This document shows positions 1-8,085 of a stretch of DNA of 64,000 bases, in pieces. The stretch covers positions 310,001 to 374,000 of the forward strand of contig JAFIDK010000005.1 of the NCBI GenBank assembly GCA_017051695.1. Reading direction: 5' to 3'. This stretch comes from Algoriphagus aestuarii (GTDB lineage Bacteria > Bacteroidota > Bacteroidia > Cytophagales > Cyclobacteriaceae). The position numbers were made by a program, and so were the translations under genes. Below the pieces are notes generated by a model that saw only the letters and a program-made list of their open reading frames with translations, did not search any database and was not told the DNA's origin. Position 1 is the first letter of the stretch, and each line of letters opens with the position of its first letter.

Positions 1-73
1 TTTTCTGAATTAATCATCCCCTTTCCTTTGATCAAAATTTCCTCTTAATTTTCAGTTATAAAATTTAAACTCA

Positions 74-691
74 ATGTACATACATCCGAAAAACCTCTGG
101 GAAAACGAGACAGAGATTGTGGAATTCATTAAGAATAATCCATTTGCAACCCTGGTTTCTGAGGTCAATGGAAGACCTTGGGCTACACATATTCCGATTA
201 TGCTTTCCAAAAACAAAGATGGCGAAAGTATTCTCACTACCCATATTGCTAAAGCCAACGTACAATGGAAACATCTAAGCAAAAGTGAGGTTTTGGTGAT
301 TTTCCAAGGGCCACATGCTTATATATCTTCCTCCTGGTACAATCATGAAAATGTACCCACTTGGAATTATTTGGCGGTGCATATCTATGGCAGTATTCGG
401 ACCCTAGAAGGAGATAAGCTCATGGACCATCTCAAAAGTCTGGTAGATAACTTTGAGGATGGAAGACCCAATCGGGTTTCTGTAGAAGGGATGAGTAAGT
501 CTTATCTGGAAAGTCAACTAAGAGGCCTGATCGGAATCGAAATAACCATCAGCGAGGTGCAGGCAAATGCCAAACTTTCCCAAAACAGGGATATGGAAAA
601 TTACCAATCCATCATCCACCACCTGGAGTCAAGTACGATTAGTGCAGATCAGGAAGTGGCAAGAGAAATGAAGCAAAGAATAAAGAACTAA
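74..691 (+). CDS. PaiB-like FMN-binding protein
   Basis: 205 residues, close to the usual PaiB length. The N-terminus (MYIHPKNLWEN) and the stretch VLVIFQGPHAYISSSWY around residues 76-92, with VPTWNY just after, are characteristic of the PaiB/FMN-binding split-barrel family (PF04299). Members are cytosolic flavin-binding proteins often labelled negative transcriptional regulators, although they lack a DNA-binding fold; a role as regulator or small reductase is family knowledge only. ATG start at 74. It stands alone, about 150 bp before the next gene. No signal peptide or membrane segment. Confidence 0.85.
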   Translation: MYIHPKNLWENETEIVEFIKNNPFATLVSEVNGRPWATHIPIMLSKNKDGESILTTHIAKANVQWKHLSKSEVLVIFQGPHAYISSSWYNHENVPTWNYLAVHIYGSIRTLEGDKLMDHLKSLVDNFEDGRPNRVSVEGMSKSYLESQLRGLIGIEITISEVQANAKLSQNRDMENYQSIIHHLESSTISADQEVAREMKQRIKN

Positions 692-840
692 TTCCGGTAT
701 TCAATTTCCCAATTGGTAGAAATTACACACAGCCTATATTTTTAAAAATAGCTTATCTAGCTCAAAAACAAATATTTACAAATAGGCACATTATTGGTAA
801 AATGTAAAGCATCGTATATGTTTCACTAAACCAACTAACA

Positions 841-1215
841 ATGAATACCGAATATCATTTCCCTATCAGTAGTTCTACTACTGCAAATTGTACCATTAAA
901 ACTGCCAGAGACGAAAAAGTCGGAAAAATCAAAGATATCATGATTGATACTGAAACTGGCGATGTTGTATACGTCGTTCTAGCAGTGGACGAGGGTTTTC
1001 TAAATCTAGGAACCAAATTATTGGCTTTACCATGGCAGGCATTTCATTTTCATACCCAGCAAAAAGATGTCATTATCGTCAATGTAGAAAAGGAAAAACT
1101 GGAAAATGCCCCAGGGTTTGACAGCGACAATTGGCCTTCTGGACCTCAGCATGAGTTCATTGAAGACCTGCATACCTATTATGGTTTTGAAAGAAGACGA
1201 GTTCCTTTTATCTAA
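841..1215 (+). CDS. PRC-barrel domain protein
   Basis: 124 residues. Residues about 8-85 form a PRC-barrel pattern: KVGKIKDIMIDTETGDVVYVVLA followed after a short loop by LLALPWQAF and IIVNVEKEKL. The C-terminal tail (GFDSDNWPSG..., then FERRRVPF) is typical of short stand-alone bacterial PRC-barrel proteins. The role is probably structural or stress related, as for other soluble PRC proteins; no partner is visible. A strong terminator follows directly, so this is a single-gene unit on its 3' side. Confidence 0.85.
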   Translation: MNTEYHFPISSSTTANCTIKTARDEKVGKIKDIMIDTETGDVVYVVLAVDEGFLNLGTKLLALPWQAFHFHTQQKDVIIVNVEKEKLENAPGFDSDNWPSGPQHEFIEDLHTYYGFERRRVPFI

Positions 1216-1227
1216 AACTAGTAAGCA

Positions 1228-1256
1228 AAAAAAGCCTGTTCAAAACAGGCTTTTTT
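1228..1256. terminator. bidirectional intrinsic terminator
   Basis: A 13-bp perfect stem (1228-1240 with 1244-1256) with a 3-nt loop, A-run on the left and T-run on the right, so it can end transcription from both sides. It separates the PRC-barrel gene from the convergent AsmA-like gene and touches the latter's stop codon. Confidence 0.9.
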
Positions 1257-2857
1257 TAGTTATCTGTCATAAAAATATTTCCTAACCCGGAAGGAACGAT
1301 CGCCATCATTCCATCTTTGGTAGAAACCCAGATTAAATGAAAAGGTGCCCTATAAGGATTTCTAGCTGTCCAATGATTGGATACTTTATAATTTTTGGAA
1401 CCGGGAAGGTTTTCTTTGGAGGTCAGTAAATTGGCCACAGAGCTCAAAATTCCATTTTTGCTTCTTTTTTGCCCGTCTGATTTAAAAACTTCCAGTTTCA
1501 GATTTTCATAGTCAAAATTGACTTGGTTTGAAGATCCATTCACTCCTGCAGCCATTTTTAAAGTCAAGCCTCGTAAAGTCCCGGATTCTATTCTGAATTT
1601 ACCAAGAGGCTCAAAAATCGAATTCAAAGCGGTCATGTCAAAACCGGAAACTTTGGCTTCTAAATCAAAACTTTCCGTTCCATAGGGCACTTTGATTGTC
1701 ATCTCTACAGGTGCAAATCCATTGAGGTCTGAAGTGACATCAACCGCTAAAACCCCGTCCCTTTGAAGAGAATCATTGGAAACTAAGTTAAGGATATGAC
1801 CATTTACATTTTGGAAATTCAAAACGAAAGGATTTGAACTTCCCGCCGGTATTTCTTGGTATGATATCGTGGAATTTACAATGTGGATTGTATCCAATTT
1901 GATCGGAAAAGGGATGATTTCAACCATGCCTTCAAACAAAGGCTTGATTGGTTCCTCCGGCCTGGGTAGATTTTTATCCCGTAAATCCACCAAATGTAAA
2001 CTATCGATGGTCGCAAGCTTTGCAAAAATGGACCAATTGCCATAAATAGTACTCTCGGTCCCAATTTGGCTCAATCTGAATTCTTTTACATTCAGCTCTA
2101 TCAGATCTTTTTGAAATTCTGATTTACTTCTGGCACCTGCTAATTGATCATCGAATTTCAGGGAAATCCCCTTTAATGAACCGACATTTTCACCTGAGCT
2201 ATAACTCGCTTGATCAATTCTCAATTCCTGATTTGTATCAGTAATGATTTTCAGGTTTTTTAGGCTGGTGGCGATACTTTTGAGCTTAAATGGAATCACA
2301 TTCTTAACCAGAACAGAATCCGACTCGATGCCATGAGCCACGATATTCAGATCTGTAAATTGCCCAAAACGATAGAGACTATCTTTGTCCATAAACATTT
2401 CCGCTGTTCCCTTTTCCAGATAAAAGTTTTTTATCTCACCCCTGGAAACAAGGTCCTGAAACAAATCCTGAAATGCTTTGGAGCTTTCATTTGCATTGCT
2501 TTTCCGGTTTCTCTGAACCAGTCTAAATGCAGGTTCCAGGAGTTTTATCTCTCCTATTTCCAATTTTCTATTGAAGATCAAGGCTAAAAAATCCACTCCG
2601 GACATTTGGATACTACGGATCGAGCCATTCATTTTAGTAGCCAAAGAGTCATCTAATGGAACCAGCATAATGGTCTGAAGTTCTACTCCTTTTCGTAACA
2701 GATGAATATCAATTTCCTCAAAAAGTAAATCGTAATTCCGATCAGGGTTAGCATTGATGACTTCAGGAATTCTTTTGCCAAGCCACACCTCTAAGTAGTA
2801 GGTCCCTGCAAAGCCTAAAATCAATAAAACGACAAGGGCAATCCCTAATTTCTTCAT
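1256..2857 (-). CDS. AsmA-like / DUF748-type envelope protein
   Basis: 533 residues beginning with one N-terminal membrane segment (residues about 4-25, LGIALVVLLILGFAGTYYLE) followed by a long beta-rich domain expected in the periplasm. The pattern of short amphipathic strands, the repeated phrases of the IQMSGVDFLALIFNRKLEIG type, and the late LRIESGTLRGLTLKMAAGV-like stretch are those of AsmA/DUF748 proteins, which include bridge-like lipid carriers of the Gram-negative envelope. Lipid transport or envelope maintenance is inferred from the family. ATG at 2857; monocistronic, ending in the shared terminator. Confidence 0.65.
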   Translation of the reverse strand: MKKLGIALVVLLILGFAGTYYLEVWLGKRIPEVINANPDRNYDLLFEEIDIHLLRKGVELQTIMLVPLDDSLATKMNGSIRSIQMSGVDFLALIFNRKLEIGEIKLLEPAFRLVQRNRKSNANESSKAFQDLFQDLVSRGEIKNFYLEKGTAEMFMDKDSLYRFGQFTDLNIVAHGIESDSVLVKNVIPFKLKSIATSLKNLKIITDTNQELRIDQASYSSGENVGSLKGISLKFDDQLAGARSKSEFQKDLIELNVKEFRLSQIGTESTIYGNWSIFAKLATIDSLHLVDLRDKNLPRPEEPIKPLFEGMVEIIPFPIKLDTIHIVNSTISYQEIPAGSSNPFVLNFQNVNGHILNLVSNDSLQRDGVLAVDVTSDLNGFAPVEMTIKVPYGTESFDLEAKVSGFDMTALNSIFEPLGKFRIESGTLRGLTLKMAAGVNGSSNQVNFDYENLKLEVFKSDGQKRSKNGILSSVANLLTSKENLPGSKNYKVSNHWTARNPYRAPFHLIWVSTKDGMMAIVPSGLGNIFMTDN

Positions 2858-3055
2858 GTATCTCTCTTTACAATGAAAGATAACTTTTTATTGAATAGTT
2901 TGGATTCCTTCCATCAAATCTTGCAATTTCAATCCTACTTTCCGCTATTGAAAAAGGGTTTTCAACCATTTAATTCAACCATTCAACAAGGATTTACTGA
3001 ATCTTGGTCGATACATTTCTATCTTCAATCTTGAATTCAACCGATTTGGTACTAT

Positions 3056-3859
3056 ATGAAAATCCCGCAAAGCAAAATCTATCTTTTCCTTTTACTCTTC
3101 GGATTAAGCTATTCCCTACTTGCACAATCTGCCGATAAAACCATAAAAATACTCAGCTACAATATTTACCACGGCGAAAACCCAAATGAAAAAGGAATAG
3201 GCAACATAGATGAGATAGCAGCTTTGATTTCTGAACTGAATCCTGACCTCGTGGCATTGCAGGAGGTCGATAGCATGACGACAAGGTCAGCTGGGATATA
3301 TGGAAAAAAGGTGGATCTGGTCCAAAAACTTGCAGAACTAACCGGATTTAGCGGATATTTTGCCAAAGCAATGGATTATGCCGAAGGAGGATATGGCGAA
3401 GGTGTTTTAGTAAAAGGAATTGGGGAATATGAAACCCAAAATCTACCCATTCCATCAGGAGGAGAACCGAGAGCGGCGGCTTGGGTTGACTTTAAACTTT
3501 CGTCAGGAGAGGAAATAACTTTCGCGGCAACTCACCTTTGTCATCAATTTGAAGAAAACCGAATCGCCCAAGTAGAAGCATTGACTCATCGGGCCACTGA
3601 AGAAAAACTCCCTACCATTTGGGCTGGAGATTTAAATTTCAAACCTGACTCCAAAGCATATCAAGGCATCAAAGGAATTTGGAAAGATGCTGGTGCGTCA
3701 CCGACCGCCTATACTCCAACATACGGTTCCATGGAAGATGGAGCAAGAATTGACTACGTTTGGTTTGATTCCAATAAATTCACTTTGGTAGATTACCAAG
3801 TTCTGAATGTTCCTTATTCAGATCATTATCCTGTACTTGTCACTTTACAATTAAAATAA
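3056..3859 (+). CDS. secreted endonuclease/exonuclease/phosphatase family protein
   Basis: 267 residues with a signal peptide (residues 1-24, cleavage near LLAQS). The EEP catalytic motifs occur in order: LSYNIYHGE, LQEVD, AATHLCH, WAGDLNFKP, RIDYVWFD and the final SDHYPVLV with the catalytic His. The fold cleaves phosphodiester or phosphomonoester bonds with a divalent metal; the substrate cannot be read from sequence, and sphingomyelinase, nuclease and inositol-phosphatase types all share it. Exported to the periplasm or outside. First gene of a three-gene operon, followed after 1 bp by the DUF1080 lipoprotein. Confidence 0.85.
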   Translation: MKIPQSKIYLFLLLFGLSYSLLAQSADKTIKILSYNIYHGENPNEKGIGNIDEIAALISELNPDLVALQEVDSMTTRSAGIYGKKVDLVQKLAELTGFSGYFAKAMDYAEGGYGEGVLVKGIGEYETQNLPIPSGGEPRAAAWVDFKLSSGEEITFAATHLCHQFEENRIAQVEALTHRATEEKLPTIWAGDLNFKPDSKAYQGIKGIWKDAGASPTAYTPTYGSMEDGARIDYVWFDSNKFTLVDYQVLNVPYSDHYPVLVTLQLK

Positions 3860-3860
3860 A

Positions 3861-4730
3861 ATGAAAAAATCCTTAAGTCTAGCCCTAAGCTTCCTGGCTC
3901 TTTATGCCTGCAGTCCCAATACCGAAAACAACATGGAAGAGGAGAAAGTCCAGCTGGAATGGCGTGAACTTTTTAACGGAAAAGATTTAAACGATTGGTC
4001 AGTAAAAATCAGCAAACATGAACTGAATGACAATTTCGCGAATACCTTTCGCGTAGCGGATGGAATGATGCAAGTACGATATGATGGCTATGAAACGTTT
4101 GACCGCCAATATGGACATATTTTTTATAATGAATCTTTTTCCAATTATGTCTTACAGGTTCAGTATAGATTTGTAGGAGAGCAAGCAAATGGTGGCGAAG
4201 GATGGGCATGGAGAAACAGCGGAGCAATGCTTCATGGACAAGATCCAAAAACCATGTTGGTGGATCAGGATTTCCCGATTTCCGTAGAAGCACAATTTCT
4301 CGGAGGCAACGGAACAGACAAAAGAAGTACCTGTAACCTTTGTACTCCAGGCACAAACGTTGTTTTGGCAGACTCCCTTTTTACCCCTCATTGCATCAAC
4401 TCTTCTTCTGAAACCTATGCAGGCGATCAATGGGTAACGGCAAATTTTATCGTTTTGGGTGATTCTGTCATTCACCACATGGTCGGATTAGATACGGTAT
4501 TCAGTTATAACAAACCACAAATCGGTGGTGGAAACGTAAACCCTTCAGATCCTGCAGTGAAAATTGATGGTCAGCTTTTGAAAGAAGGTTTCATTTCACT
4601 TCAAAGTGAAAGCCATCCAATAGATTTCCGAAAAGTTGCCATTGTGGAATTGGACGACTTAATCGGAAAAAACGATCAATTGAATGAAGCCGTCCTTTCA
4701 CTTCTAAAATCAGAACCTATTAACAATTAA
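3861..4730 (+). CDS. DUF1080 (3-keto-disaccharide hydrolase-like) lipoprotein
   Basis: 289 residues. Lipoprotein signal with lipobox ending at Cys17 (FLALYAC). The domain opens with WRELFNGKDLNDWSVK, the signature of DUF1080 (PF06439), a concanavalin-like jelly roll; some members hydrolyse 3-keto-disaccharides or bind glycans. A CNLCTPG segment near residue 157 and matching later cysteine could form a disulfide. Starts 1 bp after the EEP gene stop and is followed by a DUF2264 gene after 11 bp, so the three are probably co-transcribed and act on an external carbohydrate; the substrate is unknown. Confidence 0.85.
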   Translation: MKKSLSLALSFLALYACSPNTENNMEEEKVQLEWRELFNGKDLNDWSVKISKHELNDNFANTFRVADGMMQVRYDGYETFDRQYGHIFYNESFSNYVLQVQYRFVGEQANGGEGWAWRNSGAMLHGQDPKTMLVDQDFPISVEAQFLGGNGTDKRSTCNLCTPGTNVVLADSLFTPHCINSSSETYAGDQWVTANFIVLGDSVIHHMVGLDTVFSYNKPQIGGGNVNPSDPAVKIDGQLLKEGFISLQSESHPIDFRKVAIVELDDLIGKNDQLNEAVLSLLKSEPINN

Positions 4731-4741
4731 TATTCATTTCA

Positions 4742-5989
4742 ATGACATTTAAAAGAAGGGATTTTATAAAAACTGTACCTGCTATCGGTGCAGTTTTGGG
4801 AATTTCCAATCAAGTATTTAGTAAGACACCACGATTCGCTGAAGAAAATGACCGCAAAACCTGGGTGGGTTTACTTTACAAAATCTCTCATCCAGTACTC
4901 GACGCTATGTCGCAAGGAAAACTGACAAGCCTTATGCCTGTAGAAGTGCCTGAAGGTGCTTATGGAGACCGAAAATCAGTCACCTACCTCGAGGCAATCG
5001 GCCGATTACTAGCTGGACTTGCACCATGGCTAGAATTAGAAGAAGTTTCTGGAGAGGAGGCTTTGATGCAAGAGGAACTGCGGAAGAAAGCCTTATTAAG
5101 CATCAAACATGCTGTGGACCCTACCTCAGCAGATTATATCAATTGGACGAAAGGTGCCCAACCTTTGGTAGATGGAGCATTTTTAGTTCATGGGATTATG
5201 CGAGCGCCAAAGCATCTTTGGGAACCTTTGGACGGTGAAACCAAAGCTCGATTGATCAAAGAACTTCATGCCCAGAAGTTAGCCATCAAGCCTTATTACA
5301 ACAATTGGATATTATTTGGGGCAATGATTGATGCCTTTTTGTTTTTTGTAGGTGATCAAGGAGATTTGATGCGAATGGATTTTGCGATCAAAAAACACAT
5401 GGAATGGTACTTAGGAGATGGTTGGTATGGAGACGGCTCAGAGTTCCACCTCGATTATTACAATTCTTATGTGATCCAACCCATGCTTATCCAGGTTTTA
5501 GAGATCGCATCTACGAAGCAAAAAGCTTATGAAGCAGATTTGGAGAAAGCCAAAACCAGAATGCAACGTTTTGGAAGACAACTGGAGTTGATGATTTCTC
5601 CTGAAGGAACCTATCCAGCTATAGGCAGGTCCATATGCTATCGATCTGGAGCGTTTCAGCCTTTGGCAGAAATTGCTTGGAAAGAACAATTGCCTTCAGA
5701 AATCAGCAATGGACAAGTCAGAGCAGCCCTGACTGCAGTGTATTCTCGGCTTTTCTCCGCCAAAGACACCTTTGATCAAAATGGTTGGTTGCAACTAGGT
5801 CTAGCTGGCCATCAGCCGGATCTAGCAGAACCATACATCAGTACTGGAAGCCTTTACTTATGTTCTTTGGGATTTTTACCGTTAGGATTACCGGCAAGCC
5901 ATCCGTTTTGGACAGATCCAGCAGAAGATTGGACAAATAAGAAAATCTGGAACGGAGAAAATATGAAGAGAGATGAAGCTCTCAAATAA
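4742..5989 (+). CDS. DUF2264 domain protein, Tat-exported
   Basis: 415 residues. A Tat-like signal (RRDFIK at residues 5-10, then a short hydrophobic stretch) suggests folded export. The body matches DUF2264 (PF10022), an alpha/alpha-barrel family of Bacteroidota and Firmicutes seen near polysaccharide-degradation genes: LVDGAFLVHGIMRAPKHLW, NNWILFGAMIDAF, YGDGSEFHLDYYNSYV and YPAIGRSICYRSGAFQ are conserved-looking blocks. The catalytic activity is unproven in the family; resemblance to the unsaturated-uronyl hydrolase fold is known but substrate is open. Last gene of the operon; a shared terminator follows immediately. Confidence 0.8.
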   Translation: MTFKRRDFIKTVPAIGAVLGISNQVFSKTPRFAEENDRKTWVGLLYKISHPVLDAMSQGKLTSLMPVEVPEGAYGDRKSVTYLEAIGRLLAGLAPWLELEEVSGEEALMQEELRKKALLSIKHAVDPTSADYINWTKGAQPLVDGAFLVHGIMRAPKHLWEPLDGETKARLIKELHAQKLAIKPYYNNWILFGAMIDAFLFFVGDQGDLMRMDFAIKKHMEWYLGDGWYGDGSEFHLDYYNSYVIQPMLIQVLEIASTKQKAYEADLEKAKTRMQRFGRQLELMISPEGTYPAIGRSICYRSGAFQPLAEIAWKEQLPSEISNGQVRAALTAVYSRLFSAKDTFDQNGWLQLGLAGHQPDLAEPYISTGSLYLCSLGFLPLGLPASHPFWTDPAEDWTNKKIWNGENMKRDEALK

Positions 5990-5992
5990 GAA

Positions 5993-6022
5993 AAGCCCGC
6001 TGAAAAAGATATCAGCGGGCTT
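5993..6022. terminator. bidirectional intrinsic terminator
   Basis: Perfect 11-bp GC-rich stem (AAGCCCGCTGA at 5993-6003 with its complement at 6012-6022), 8-nt loop, and a T-rich tail. It lies between the convergent DUF2264 and GH109-type genes. Confidence 0.85.
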
Positions 6023-6046
6023 CATTTTTATAAAATCTCTGGAATT

Positions 6047-7432
6047 TTATCCTCTTAGTGTAATTGGAACCGGTTTGTTTGTTTTCCAGCTTCCTCCCGT
6101 AAAATCTGGGACATCAATGGAATTAGATCTATTTGCTACAGACCATTCGCTCAAAGGAGAAATACAGCTCCAAAGTGCTCCATCATAAACATCCTGATCC
6201 AAAGGAAGTCCATTTCTCAGGCAATCTATCAATCTCCAGTCCATCATGAAGTCCATTCCTCCATGACCTCCTACTTGCTTGGCCAATTCACCAACTTTCT
6301 GAACGATTTCAGGAGTATATTTTGTCTCTAAATCTTTGAACTCTTCGTCTTTTAACCAACCATGACCTTTGGCTACTTTAGGAGTCGGGTATTTTTGGGC
6401 ATAGCCTTCTGTTCCGCTGACTACGTGAAGTCTGGAATATGGACGAGGGCTGGTGACATCGTGCTGAATCATGATAGTCTTACCATGTTTGGTCTTCACC
6501 ACAGTCGTGTTCATGTTTCCTCTGTAGCTTTTAGTCGCAAAATCAGAGAAGAAATTATCATCCGCGGCAAGTTCCTGAGCTTTGGCTTTCATCATGAAAT
6601 CATCAGATGAAACTGAAGTCAGGTAATCCATTTGATCACCTCTGTTGATGTTCAAAATCTGACAAATGGGACCTAAACCATGAGTTGGATAAAGATTACC
6701 ATCCCGGTAATTTTCCTTCAAACGCCACATGCTTTGATATCCTTCTTTACTGAAATTCAATGAAAGCAAATCGTGTATATAAGCACCTTCTACATGTAAG
6801 ACCTCTCCGAAATAGCCTTCTCTTGCCATTTTCAATGTCATCAGTTCAAAGAAATCATAGCAACAGTTCTCTAATTGCATGCAATGCTTCTTGGTACGCT
6901 CGGATGTCTCGACCAATTGCCAGCATTCATCCAAAGTTCTAGCGATAGGCACCTCACAAGCGGCATGTTTCCCAGCTTCCATAGCATATACTGCCATTGG
7001 AGTATGCCATTCCCATGGAGTAGCGATATAAATCAAATCCAAGTCTGGTCTATCAAACATTTCTTTCCAGGAATACACTTTCCCAGAATAACCATCCGGT
7101 TTATGCGTAGTATCTTTTAATTGCTGTTTTGCTTTTTCAACTCTTTCTGGCAAAAGGTCACAAAGAGCTTTGATTTCTACCCCATCTATCTTACTCAATC
7201 TATCTACAGCACCTGGACCTCTCATGCCCAATCCAACAATACCAATCCGAACTGTGTCGATTTTTGGGGCTGCATAACCCGACATATTAAAAGTCTGTGC
7301 TCTTCCAGCATATTTTTTTAATTGATCAGGAAGATGACTCGTGTCATTTGCAAAAACAGAACCTGCACCAACCAAGCCCAATCCGGCTAAACCGGAAGCT
7401 TTTAAAAACTCCCTTCTTTTGTTATTCTTCAT
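6047..7432 (-). CDS. Gfo/Idh/MocA oxidoreductase, GH109-type glycosidase
   Basis: 461 residues. Tat signal (RREFLK at residues 6-11). N-terminal Rossmann NAD domain (IGIVGLGMRGPGAVDRL), then the GH109-like blocks IATPWEWHTPMAVYAM, ACEVPIARTLDECW, MQLENCCYDFFELM and NLYPTHGLGP. GH109 enzymes (first described as alpha-N-acetylgalactosaminidases) remove terminal GalNAc through an NAD-dependent oxidation-elimination mechanism; the EVP rather than EKP motif after the cofactor site fits this group rather than ordinary sugar dehydrogenases. Predicted periplasmic. Lies tail to tail with the EEP-DUF1080-DUF2264 operon, all exported sugar-type enzymes, so a joint role in degrading an external glycan is plausible. 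Confidence 0.8.
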   Translation of the reverse strand: MKNNKRREFLKASGLAGLGLVGAGSVFANDTSHLPDQLKKYAGRAQTFNMSGYAAPKIDTVRIGIVGLGMRGPGAVDRLSKIDGVEIKALCDLLPERVEKAKQQLKDTTHKPDGYSGKVYSWKEMFDRPDLDLIYIATPWEWHTPMAVYAMEAGKHAACEVPIARTLDECWQLVETSERTKKHCMQLENCCYDFFELMTLKMAREGYFGEVLHVEGAYIHDLLSLNFSKEGYQSMWRLKENYRDGNLYPTHGLGPICQILNINRGDQMDYLTSVSSDDFMMKAKAQELAADDNFFSDFATKSYRGNMNTTVVKTKHGKTIMIQHDVTSPRPYSRLHVVSGTEGYAQKYPTPKVAKGHGWLKDEEFKDLETKYTPEIVQKVGELAKQVGGHGGMDFMMDWRLIDCLRNGLPLDQDVYDGALWSCISPLSEWSVANRSNSIDVPDFTGGSWKTNKPVPITLRG

Positions 7433-8085
7433 TTAGGTATTATTTGAATTTACTGCTTAAAACTACTCTATTTTAAAAAAAATCAACACCTTTTTAAGGT
7501 AATTAGACAAATTAACCCTCAAAAAAGCCTGGATTCTATATCTCTACAGATTATTCCACAAATGTTTAATCTTGATTTTTTTTAATCTATGTGCAGGATT
7601 TAAAGGAAATAAAGTCTTCAACTGGCAAAAGCTCACCCGCATAGTCAAAAAATTTAACTCGATGATCAATAAAATCAATCTAAATGCTTAGGCGATTTAT
7701 CTTGAGTTCTCTTGAACTTTTTAGACTGTTTAAAACACCAATCAAATACGAAGAATTTCTCTTTAAAATTACTTTTCAATGCACCTGTTTTTGTTGATAA
7801 AGCCACTATTGAAAAACTTGACCGACACAGGAAGATTTACCTTGCCAAGGTTCTAACCCAATGATCAAATTCATAGTTAGACTTGATTTCTCACAGAGCT
7901 TTAGTTTAGTCATTCTATTGAAAATCAAATATTTCTAAGAAATAAAATCATTTTATTCCTGTATATTCATAAACCAATCTGATTTCTTGCCATCATTTCT
8001 GATTTGAAAGTTTTTTAGAGACTCAGGTTTTGGTCTCCCATAATCTAAAAGAAATCAGCCTCAATGTTTATTTAAAACTAGCAAG
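7433..8085. other. 653-bp non-coding stretch
   Basis: AT-rich spacer between two divergent genes. It has stop codons in every frame; the longest readable ATG frames are about 25 codons (from 7779 and 7861) and look accidental. I found no tRNA, tandem repeat or long inverted repeat. It should hold the promoters of the GH109-type gene and of the unknown secreted protein, but no clear TAnnTTTG element was found. Its size is unusual for this compact window and it borders the STAND/TIR block. Confidence 0.6.

Noticed and set aside
7779-7938. Two short ATG frames of about 25 codons in the 7.4-8.1 kb spacer
   Set aside because: No signal, no motif, ordinary AT-rich composition and stop codons nearby; expected by chance.
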